Assembly: GCA_007131745.1 (NCBI GenBank)
Contig: SLPX01000079.1
Location: 1-14,698, forward strand
Source of the DNA: Myxococcales bacterium
Lineage (GTDB): Bacteria > Myxococcota > Polyangia > HGW-17 > SLPX01
Reading direction: 5' to 3'
DNA length: 14,698 nucleotides
The position numbers and the translations under genes were made by a program. Below are positions 8,133 to 13,701 of this stretch, piece after piece. A model generated the notes under the pieces. It did not search any database. It had not been told where the DNA came from and saw only the letters and a program-made list of their open reading frames with translations. The first letter of the stretch is position 1. Each line of letters begins with the position of its first letter.

Positions 8133-9317
8133 CTACGTTACGACATGGATCAACTTCTGCATGTGTTCAGTCTTTTCCATCATTTCTTTTTGAGACTGAA
8201 ATCGGAGAAAGACGATACCGAATTTCGATGTCATGACGTCAGAAACAACATCCCCCCTTTGCCACCACATGAAACGATCGATTATGTTTTCTTCTATGCT
8301 TTTGTCGACGACAATGTCCTTGACTGTACCAGGTGTTGCACTCATGACGCAATGGCGAGTAAAGAATCCTTTTGGTTCCACATGAACCATTTCTGAGCAA
8401 TCAAACCCTGCTGAGGCTTTCACAATCCATGCCGGGTAATCCACACCTGTTGCATGTTCGACTAACGTTATATAAAGATCACCTGGTGCTCGCCGACATA
8501 TCTCAATGATTACCGGCTCTTCGCCACGAAGTATATACTGAACATGGAAAATACCGGTCTTTAAAGACAAAAGGGCTGCAATCTTCTCTGATACAGCACA
8601 CAGCTTCTGTTCGACTTCCCGGGAAACAATGCTGGGAACAGAAGCAGCCGACACCAGATAAGGGTTTAAAAAGTAGTGTTCATTGTCGGAAAAGAAAAAA
8701 CCAACACGGCCGTTCACCAAGAAGGCCGAAAACCCATGACGGCTGCCGACGATAAATTCTTCTACAACAATACGTTTCGTCCGTGAAACGGTAAAAGCCT
8801 TCTTGATTGCCTCCCCTGCTTCATGAAGCTTTTTAATCGTGGACATGCCTTTGCCGCCTGTGAGATCTACCGGCTTAACAATAACAGGCAGTGGAAGTGA
8901 CACGATTCCCTTTAAGGCATCTTTCTCGTTGGTGAACCCCATGGCTTTTGGCGTTGGAATACCGTGCTCCACCGCAAACTGCCGGTAGAAATCTTTGTGA
9001 TGAATAACTTGGGCAACCCGATATGGATCATGGCCTGGTAGATTCAACTTTTCGGCGACATATGCTGCTGAGAGTGCAGAGAAATCGTTGCAACACGCAC
9101 AGATCGCAGAAATATTGAATCGTTTAGCCAAATTCAGAATGGCCTCGGGATCTGAAAAATCCGCCGACTGGTATTCGTCGGAATATCTGTGTCCAAGATC
9201 ATCGGGTCGGTTTCCGCTTGTAATGACACGATAGCCGAGTTTCTTGGCGGAAAGGATAAGGGGTATGTCTGCATAACCCCCACCGGCAATCAGCAACTTT
9301 TTTTGATCATGCTCCAT
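8133..9317 (-). CDS. ATP-grasp ligase, putative carboxylate-amine (or thiol) ligase of the glycan locus
   Basis: A 394-residue ATP-grasp protein, part of the PurK/carbamoyl-phosphate-synthetase-like superfamily that activates a carboxylate as acyl phosphate and couples it to an amine or other nucleophile. The N-terminal pre-ATP domain begins KKLLIAGGGYADIP (6-19). The ATP site has VIVKPVDLTGGKGMS (145-159, Lys148 and the Gly loop), hinge VVEEF (184-188) and metal-binding VIIEICRRAPGD (269-280). The usual Asn of E-x-N is Cys274 here, an uncommon variant. The C-terminal lid extends to 394. The start is uncertain: ATG 9317 places the fold at the normal distance, while GTG 9347 would add 10 residues. 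Neither has a clear Shine-Dalgarno sequence. It is near WecE, so acylation of the amino sugar made there is a plausible job, not a proven one. Confidence 0.82.
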   Translation of the reverse strand: MEHDQKKLLIAGGGYADIPLILSAKKLGYRVITSGNRPDDLGHRYSDEYQSADFSDPEAILNLAKRFNISAICACCNDFSALSAAYVAEKLNLPGHDPYRVAQVIHHKDFYRQFAVEHGIPTPKAMGFTNEKDALKGIVSLPLPVIVKPVDLTGGKGMSTIKKLHEAGEAIKKAFTVSRTKRIVVEEFIVGSRHGFSAFLVNGRVGFFFSDNEHYFLNPYLVSAASVPSIVSREVEQKLCAVSEKIAALLSLKTGIFHVQYILRGEEPVIIEICRRAPGDLYITLVEHATGVDYPAWIVKASAGFDCSEMVHVEPKGFFTRHCVMSATPGTVKDIVVDKSIEENIIDRFMWWQRGDVVSDVMTSKFGIVFLRFQSQKEMMEKTEHMQKLIHVVT

Positions 9318-9420
9318 ACGGAACTCGTAAGGGCTGGACTCTTCCACTTAGACATACAACTCTGTATTGAACCTTCAATAAATACCAAAGATACTATTCA
9401 TTAATCTGATGAAAGTGCAA

Positions 9421-9825
9421 CTAGTTACTGCCATTATAAAAATTATCATCGGGAGGAAGCGGCGTGCGTTCTTTCACAAAATATGGTGGCCGGCCTTTAA
9501 CTTGATTGAAGATCTGACCGATATAGACGCCAACCACACCCATGCCGAATAAAAGAATACCTGACAAAAAGAACAATGAAACCATTACACTGGTCCAACC
9601 GGGGACGATAGTGTCGTATATAAAATATTTCATCATCAGCCATAAGCCATAACTGAAAGCCAAGAAAGCCATTAAGAAGCCAATCTGAATAAACAATTTC
9701 AACGGTTTTATGGAATGAGAAACAATGGCGTCAATGGCGAGAGAAATCTTGCGACCGAAATTATAGCCGGACTTGCCACTAATGCGTTCGTCATGAACGA
9801 CATCTGTTACGTTCTGGTCCCAACG
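9421..9825 (-). pseudogene. C-terminal remnant of a second GT2 glycosyltransferase
   Basis: The aminotransferase stop (TGA 9828-9826) is followed in the same frame by about 134 open codons to TAG 9423-9421. The translation holds HDERISGKSGYNF (soluble end of a GT2 domain), then two membrane helices, VPGWTSVMVSLFF, GVVGVYIGQI and RPPYFVKER. These landmarks line up one for one with the last 115 residues of the intact GT2 gene at 11123-12100 (HDPRKFGKSGYTF, VPGWTTLVLL, GIIGEYLIKI, RMPRYVVRD). The catalytic domain of about 210 residues (DDG, DXD) is missing. There is no ATG at the head of the fragment, and the first NTG codon is TTG 9702. An out-of-frame ATG overlaps the aminotransferase stop as ATGA and dies after 12 codons, so the original start and the tail probably survive on either side of a deletion. 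Expression could occur only by readthrough or from an internal start. Confidence 0.85.
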
Positions 9826-10986
9826 TCATGCTTTCCCTCGACCTTTGTTTGAGTAGAACTCTTTCACCGCATTCACCACCCTGATTACTTCTTCCTCCCT
9901 CATTTCGTAATACATGGGCAGCCGCAGAAGACGGCTGCCGATGCGCTCCGTAATGGACATGCTTCCATGACTACGGCATTTCGATTTCCCAACAGGGGAC
10001 ATGTGCAGTGGAACATAGTGGAAAACCGCTGTTATGTTCCTTTTCTTGAGGTAACCAATCAACCGTTCCCTTTCATTATTCGAACCGGTTATAATGTACA
10101 TTATGTGTCCGTTACACACATCCTCTTCGTCAAGCAACGGTAGTCTTATCAAGCCAGCTCTTTCGAGTTCTGCCAGTTCCTGAACATATCTCTTCAACAA
10201 CCTGCTTCTTGCTGTAATTATCTTCTCGTCCATTTCCAGTTGAGCGTACAAGAACGCTGCGATGATATCACTGGGGAGATAAGATGATCCGATATCCACC
10301 CACGTGTACTTGTCCACTTCACCCCTATAGAAGTCTTTTCGGTTAGTTCCTTTCTCCCAGACAATTTCCGCCCGCCGGATCAACTCGGGATCATTTATGA
10401 GCAAAGCGCCTCCTTCGCCGCTTATTATGTTCTTGGTTTCGTGAAAACTAAGGCATCCCAAATCACCCATTGTGCCCAGACATTGTCCCTTGTATTTCGA
10501 CAAATAACCTTGGGCCGCGTCTTCTATTACCCTGATGCCCTCACTCCGGGCCAACTCCATTATCGCACTCATATTGCAGGGCGTACCGGCATAGTGCACC
10601 GGAACAACAGCCCTGGTCCGTTCAGTAACAGCATCTTTTACAAGGCTCTCATCAATGTTTAGAGTATCCTCACGAATATCCACGAATACGGGAACGCCGC
10701 CCCTTAGAACAAATGCATTCGCCGTAGAAACAAAAGTATACGATGGCATTATAACTTCATCACCGGGACCTATGGAGCAAAGAATAGCGCTCATCTCCAG
10801 TGCCGCTGTGCAAGAATGCGTTAATAGCGCCTTTCTCGCTCCCAGCACCTCTTCAAGACGACTCTGGCACTTCCGGGTAAAAGGACCATCGCCAGAAATG
10901 CGGCCGTGGGACAAAACGGCCTGGGCTATATAATACAGTTCCTTGCCCGCAATGTACGGACGATTAAAAGGAATATCGCTGCTCAT
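9826..10986 (-). CDS. wecE: dTDP-4-amino-4,6-dideoxygalactose transaminase (WecE/RffA-like)
   Basis: A PLP-dependent DegT/DnrJ/EryC1 aminotransferase of about 386 residues, very close in sequence style to enterobacterial WecE (RffA). WecE converts dTDP-4-keto-6-deoxyglucose to dTDP-4-amino-4,6-dideoxygalactose with glutamate (EC 2.6.1.59). Shared stretches include IPFNRP (5-10), GDGPFTRKCQ (32-41), LLTHSCTAALEMSA (54-67), PGDEVIMPSYTFVSTANAF (74-92), VPVHYAG (128-134), VIEDAAQG (153-160, cofactor Asp156), SFHETKN (180-186, Schiff-base Lys185), EKGTNR (211-216) and KYTWVDIGSSYLPSD (226-240). I chose ATG 10986 because IPFN then falls near the N-terminus as in E. coli, and this ATG overlaps the stop of the small ORF upstream. 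A GTG at 11019 is the alternative. rmlA/rmlB homologues would be needed elsewhere to supply the substrate. The exact substrate is inferred from similarity. Confidence 0.93.
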   Translation of the reverse strand: MSSDIPFNRPYIAGKELYYIAQAVLSHGRISGDGPFTRKCQSRLEEVLGARKALLTHSCTAALEMSAILCSIGPGDEVIMPSYTFVSTANAFVLRGGVPVFVDIREDTLNIDESLVKDAVTERTRAVVPVHYAGTPCNMSAIMELARSEGIRVIEDAAQGYLSKYKGQCLGTMGDLGCLSFHETKNIISGEGGALLINDPELIRRAEIVWEKGTNRKDFYRGEVDKYTWVDIGSSYLPSDIIAAFLYAQLEMDEKIITARSRLLKRYVQELAELERAGLIRLPLLDEEDVCNGHIMYIITGSNNERERLIGYLKKRNITAVFHYVPLHMSPVGKSKCRSHGSMSITERIGSRLLRLPMYYEMREEEVIRVVNAVKEFYSNKGRGKA

Positions 10987-11126
10987 ATACAAAAACTCAC
11001 ATGAAAACTGTCTTGCCACGGTGAACGTTTGAAGTCGACTATGAGATAAAGAACAAACAACGAGACAGCTAGAAAAGCCAGTCTAAATGCCAGTGCATAT
11101 CGTTTCAGCCTGCTTGCACCTTTCAT
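10983..11126 (-). CDS. 47-residue single-helix membrane protein coupled to both neighbours
   Basis: ATG 11126-11124 overlaps the GT2 stop (ATGA), and the TGA at 10985-10983 overlaps the aminotransferase ATG (ATGA again). The 47-residue product has a basic start (MKGASRLKRY), one hydrophobic segment at about 11-30 (ALAFRLAFLAVSLFVLYLIV) and a polar tail (DFKRSPWQDSFHVSFCI). I do not recognise the family. It could be a genuine small accessory membrane protein for the neighbouring GT2, since tight coupling on both sides argues for translation. It could also be the first helix of a larger membrane protein (for example a flippase or LPG-synthase-like TM protein, often found beside such GT2 genes) shortened by deletion. 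The segment from 11122 to 10987 has no other use, so the coupling is more than incidental overlap. Confidence 0.6.
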   Translation of the reverse strand: MKGASRLKRYALAFRLAFLAVSLFVLYLIVDFKRSPWQDSFHVSFCI

Positions 11127-12100
11127 AGTTTCTTATCGCGAACCACATATCGAGGCATGCGCCTGCTTTCCTTAAGGATTTTTATCAGGTATTCCCCGAT
11201 TATGCCTATCGAAAAGAGCAAAACCCCAAAATAGAAAAGGGTGAGCAAAACAAGTGTTGTCCAACCCGGCACAGTGATACCTACAAAAAAGTACCTGTAC
11301 AAATAGACAAACGCAAGAATCAGACTCAAAATTGAACTGGCAAAACCCAGGTAACTGACAATATGTAATGGCAGCGCCGAGTTGCTCATTATATTTCCCA
11401 CAAAGTCTTTGGTTAACCGCCTGAAAGTGTATCCGCTTTTCCCGAATTTTCTGGGATCATGATCCACCGTTGTATTCACAATTCTATTGCTTATCTGCAA
11501 AAGCAAAATGCCCACTCTCGGCTTTTCCATCCTAGTTTGCAGAATGGCTTCAACCATCACAGCTCTCATTAATCGGAAGCTGCCCAACTGTAGATCCCGT
11601 GCCTTGCCGAATATCTTCGAAACAAACCAGTTCATCGTACGGGTTCCCAAATTTCGCAATCTTGAGTGCTTCTTCTCCCTGTATGAGCCTATCACCACAT
11701 CTGCATCCGGATGAGTCTCCAAAGCTTGTATAAGTTTCGGTATTTCCTCGGGCGGATGCTGAAGGTCATCATCCATGGTCACGACGAATTCTCCTCTAGC
11801 GTGCGAAAACCCACATATTAGAGCGTTGTGTTGCCCAAAATTGCCCGCCAGTTGTATGATCTTCACCCGCTGATCCTGTTGATGCAGTTCAACCATCTTG
11901 TTCCAGGAACCATCGTGTGAACCATCGTCAATCAGAATCAATTCAAATGTGCTTTTCAACTCATCATCAAAAACATCCCTTATTCTTTCGTAAAGAGGGC
12001 CGATGGTTTTCTCTGATCGATATACCGGAACAACAATTGAATATGTGGGCCTTTCCAATTTGATAACCCGTTCTTTCTCAAAATGTTTTTCAATACGCAA
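11123..12100 (-). CDS. GT2 polyprenyl-phosphate glycosyltransferase (ArnC/GtrB/DPM1-like)
   Basis: A 325-residue enzyme that transfers a sugar from a nucleotide donor to undecaprenyl phosphate at the cytoplasmic face. The GT-A domain has YSIVVPVYRSE (20-30), LILIDDGSHDGSW (54-66), NFGQHNALICGFSHARGE (87-104), the DXD motif VTMDDDLQHPPEEI (107-120), LGSFRLMRR-like LGSFRLMRA (172-180) and DHDPRKFGKSGYTF (213-226). Two helices follow (about 246-270, 282-305), then a basic tail, the classic layout of ArnC/GtrB. No ATG is available: the frame opens after TAG 12133, and the only candidate starts near the fold are TTG 12100 (used here) and TTG 12058, neither with a strong ribosome site. It is the first gene of the minus-strand operon. 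Its stop overlaps the next ATG. The lipid-linked product could feed the GT-C enzymes at 80-3942. Confidence 0.92.
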   Translation of the reverse strand: MRIEKHFEKERVIKLERPTYSIVVPVYRSEKTIGPLYERIRDVFDDELKSTFELILIDDGSHDGSWNKMVELHQQDQRVKIIQLAGNFGQHNALICGFSHARGEFVVTMDDDLQHPPEEIPKLIQALETHPDADVVIGSYREKKHSRLRNLGTRTMNWFVSKIFGKARDLQLGSFRLMRAVMVEAILQTRMEKPRVGILLLQISNRIVNTTVDHDPRKFGKSGYTFRRLTKDFVGNIMSNSALPLHIVSYLGFASSILSLILAFVYLYRYFFVGITVPGWTTLVLLTLFYFGVLLFSIGIIGEYLIKILKESRRMPRYVVRDKKL

Positions 12101-12253
12101 AAAAGATCTGTGCCTGAACGAAACACAAATCTAATTCAGAGTGTTCGTGTAAATCGGTTCGGCAAACAAGACGGTATCAATTCCAACAACTTGTTACAAA
12201 TATTTCCGTGTCCCGAAAAGATAAAACCGCCCCCCCAGTGGCCTCACTCCTCA
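12101..12253. other. Divergent spacer upstream of the glycan operon
   Basis: This spacer lies between the minus-strand GT2 start and the plus-strand sulfatase fragment. It should contain the promoter for the minus operon, but I cannot pick a -10/-35 pair I trust. It contains a run of seven C (about 12230-12236), and frames on both sides of the run show no recognisable sulfatase sequence. Confidence 0.35.
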
Positions 12254-12424
12254 AATGCGGCAGTGATATCAAACCGCTGCAAACTCATTCGAGACAACAA
12301 GGCGGGGACATCCATGCTCTTCGATTTACACAGAGATCCAAGGGAAACCCGCAACCTGATCAGCCGAAAACCCGAACTCGCCGAAACTCTTCTCAAAAAA
12401 ATGCACGAGATCTTGAATAATTGA
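12254..12424 (+). pseudogene. C-terminal fragment of a sulfatase (alkaline-phosphatase superfamily)
   Basis: About 56 codons ending at TAA 12422-12424 translate to SNAAVISNRCKLIRDN, then SMLFDLHRDPRETRNLI and a helical KPELAETLLKKMHEIL end. This is the standard closing segment of sulfatases: a strand with 'YKLI', then 'LFDLxxDPxExxNL', then a short helix. The catalytic N-terminal part with the C/S-x-P-x-R formylglycine site is absent. The frame continues upstream to 12083, but that part overlaps the opposite-strand GT2 and resembles nothing, so the homologous part starts near 12254. It appears to be the relic of a gene destroyed when the neighbouring glycan operon was inserted or rearranged. 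Confidence 0.75.
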
Positions 12425-12455
12425 AAATGCTAATGTATTCTCTGAAGAGTAATTT

Positions 12456-12485
12456 TTGTATAAATTCATACATTTTTGCTATAAT
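12456..12485 (+). promoter_or_regulatory. Probable sigma70-type promoter with extended -10 for the lipoprotein gene
   Basis: A perfect extended -10, TGCTATAAT, ends at 12485, with a weak -35-like TTGTAT at 12456-12461 (18-base spacer). Transcription would start near 12492, inside the longest open frame (which begins at 12456). This rules out the first in-frame ATG as the real start and favours 12534 or 12573. Confidence 0.6.
12457..12472. promoter_or_regulatory. Near-perfect palindrome in the promoter spacer, possible operator
   Basis: TGTATAAATTCATACA has perfect 5-base arms (TGTAT/ATACA) and a nearly symmetric core, with one mismatched pair in 16 bases. It covers the -35/spacer region of the promoter, where a dimeric repressor could block polymerase. 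It could also be chance in AT-rich DNA. Confidence 0.35.
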
Positions 12486-12533
12486 AGTGTTTCTGAGTGT
12501 ACGGTGCAAACAGCAAGGAAGGATGAATCTTCA

Positions 12534-13649
12534 ATGGGTATAACTGTAGATTCCAAAAACAAGAGGTCTTACATGGGCGTCCATGCACAATCGATGCTTT
12601 CGTGGATCATGATTTTAGCTTTTGGTTTCCTGCCTTTTACTGGATGCAAACTGGATTTTCCACTTGAAATGATCCCGGACGAGGATGCAGCCGTGATAGA
12701 TGCATCAGACATCGACGCATCAGATGTAGACGCATCGGACATCGACGCATCAGATGTAGACGCATCGGATATCGACGCATCGGACATCGACGCCGCAACC
12801 AATGAATGCGGCAACGGAATAATTGAGGATGGCGAAGAATGCGACGATGGAAACACCGACGATGGCGACGGCTGTGACTCCAACTGTCAGATCGAACATG
12901 GCTGGTATTGCGAAGGAGAACCCAGCGTATGCCATACGATATGCGGTGACGGCATCGTGGCCGGCGACGAGGAATGCGACGACGGAAACGACATTGAGGG
13001 CGACGGATGCAACAACAACTGTGAAATCGACTGCTCCAATCTTTCAACAACCGATTGCAACCCCGACGGTGAAACCCTGAACCCCAACGCCGCTTTTGTG
13101 GACAAGGACCCACCGGAAGGTTTTGTCCAATGCGCGGGATTCAGAAACACGACTCAAAACGACGTGGCCGCGCACTGGGAGGCCAACTGCCTGGGTGAAA
13201 CCCGCACCCTTCGCATCCGCTACTGGGACACATCCCAAACCCCCTGGGAACTGCTGGGCGATGCCACCCTGGATCCGGCAAGCGGAGCCGCCTACGAAAC
13301 ACAGGTGTTCGACGCCACCAACCATGGAGGTTCTCTGGGTGTCTTTGAAAACGGGGGGGTAACAATGCTGAAAGACGACCCCGGAAATGGAATGATCAGC
13401 CGGCATGTTTGCTATGAGACCCATCCTGTTCACAGTTATGCAGCATCGGACATGTATTTGGGAACTCAGGATGACAACCAAACGTTGATGGTATGCGGTT
13501 TCAGCGTGGGCGACGGAGTCGGCGCCATATGCAGCAGCGCGCAGGAATTGATGCTGGTGGATGTTGATTACTCGATAAACGAAGGGTGCGAAAACAAGCA
13601 ACCCACGGGAATTACCAGCTTGGCCATAGCCATATATTTCGAGTTGTAA
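12534..13649 (+). CDS. Putative lipoprotein with acidic DASDID linker and two DUF4215 Cys-rich repeats
   Basis: The 371-residue predicted surface or periplasmic lipoprotein has a basic KNKR (8-11), a hydrophobic segment 21-35 and a lipobox-like FTGC with Cys38. An acidic linker (about 54-88) is built from seven Asp-Ala-Ser-Asp-Ile/Val style pentads. Two Cys-rich repeats follow (about 92-126: CGNGIIEDGEECDDGN, DGCDSNCQIEHGWYC; about 137-163: CGDGIVAGDEECDDGN, DGCNNNC), the DUF4215 pattern common in myxobacterial surface proteins and rich in Asp, possibly Ca-binding. Residues about 185-371 form a domain I do not recognise, with scattered Cys (possible disulfides), ending in hydrophobic SLAIAIYFEL. 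ATG 12534 has AAGGAAGG 10 bases ahead. ATG 12573, with AAGAGG 6 bases ahead, would give a shorter signal peptide lacking the basic residues, and both lie downstream of the promoter. Function unknown, probably attachment or cell-surface structure. Confidence 0.8.
   Translation: MGITVDSKNKRSYMGVHAQSMLSWIMILAFGFLPFTGCKLDFPLEMIPDEDAAVIDASDIDASDVDASDIDASDVDASDIDASDIDAATNECGNGIIEDGEECDDGNTDDGDGCDSNCQIEHGWYCEGEPSVCHTICGDGIVAGDEECDDGNDIEGDGCNNNCEIDCSNLSTTDCNPDGETLNPNAAFVDKDPPEGFVQCAGFRNTTQNDVAAHWEANCLGETRTLRIRYWDTSQTPWELLGDATLDPASGAAYETQVFDATNHGGSLGVFENGGVTMLKDDPGNGMISRHVCYETHPVHSYAASDMYLGTQDDNQTLMVCGFSVGDGVGAICSSAQELMLVDVDYSINEGCENKQPTGITSLAIAIYFEL
12693..12797 (+). repeat. Seven 15-bp tandem repeats encoding the acidic linker
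   Basis: Units encode (S/A)D(I/V)DA. Two perfect 30-bp higher-order copies lie at 12708-12737 and 12738-12767, followed by single units at 12768-12782 and 12783-12797 and a diverged unit before them. The perfect 30-bp identity shows recent duplication. Copy number could vary between strains without frameshift. Confidence 0.9.
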
Positions 13650-13701
13650 TCAACACAACGGGACAGAGGGAACAACAGATTTTTCGCATGTCGAGGATCC
13701 C

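Noticed and set aside
9397..9420. Possible minus-strand promoter ahead of the ATP-grasp gene (TTGCAC, 18 bases, TAGTAT)
   Set aside because: Only 3/6 and 4/6 matches to consensus and inside an apparently continuous operon; it could arise by chance.
9421..9702. Intact small two-helix membrane protein starting at 9702
   Set aside because: The start is TTG in the middle of a GT2-like sequence that continues upstream in frame, so a truncated glycosyltransferase explains it better.
12569..13601. Minus-strand frames opposite the lipoprotein, including a Ser-Asp-Ala repeat and an Arg-rich one
   Set aside because: Mirror images of the DASDID and Cys-rich coding repeats; the plus frame has signal peptide, lipobox and DUF4215 motifs.
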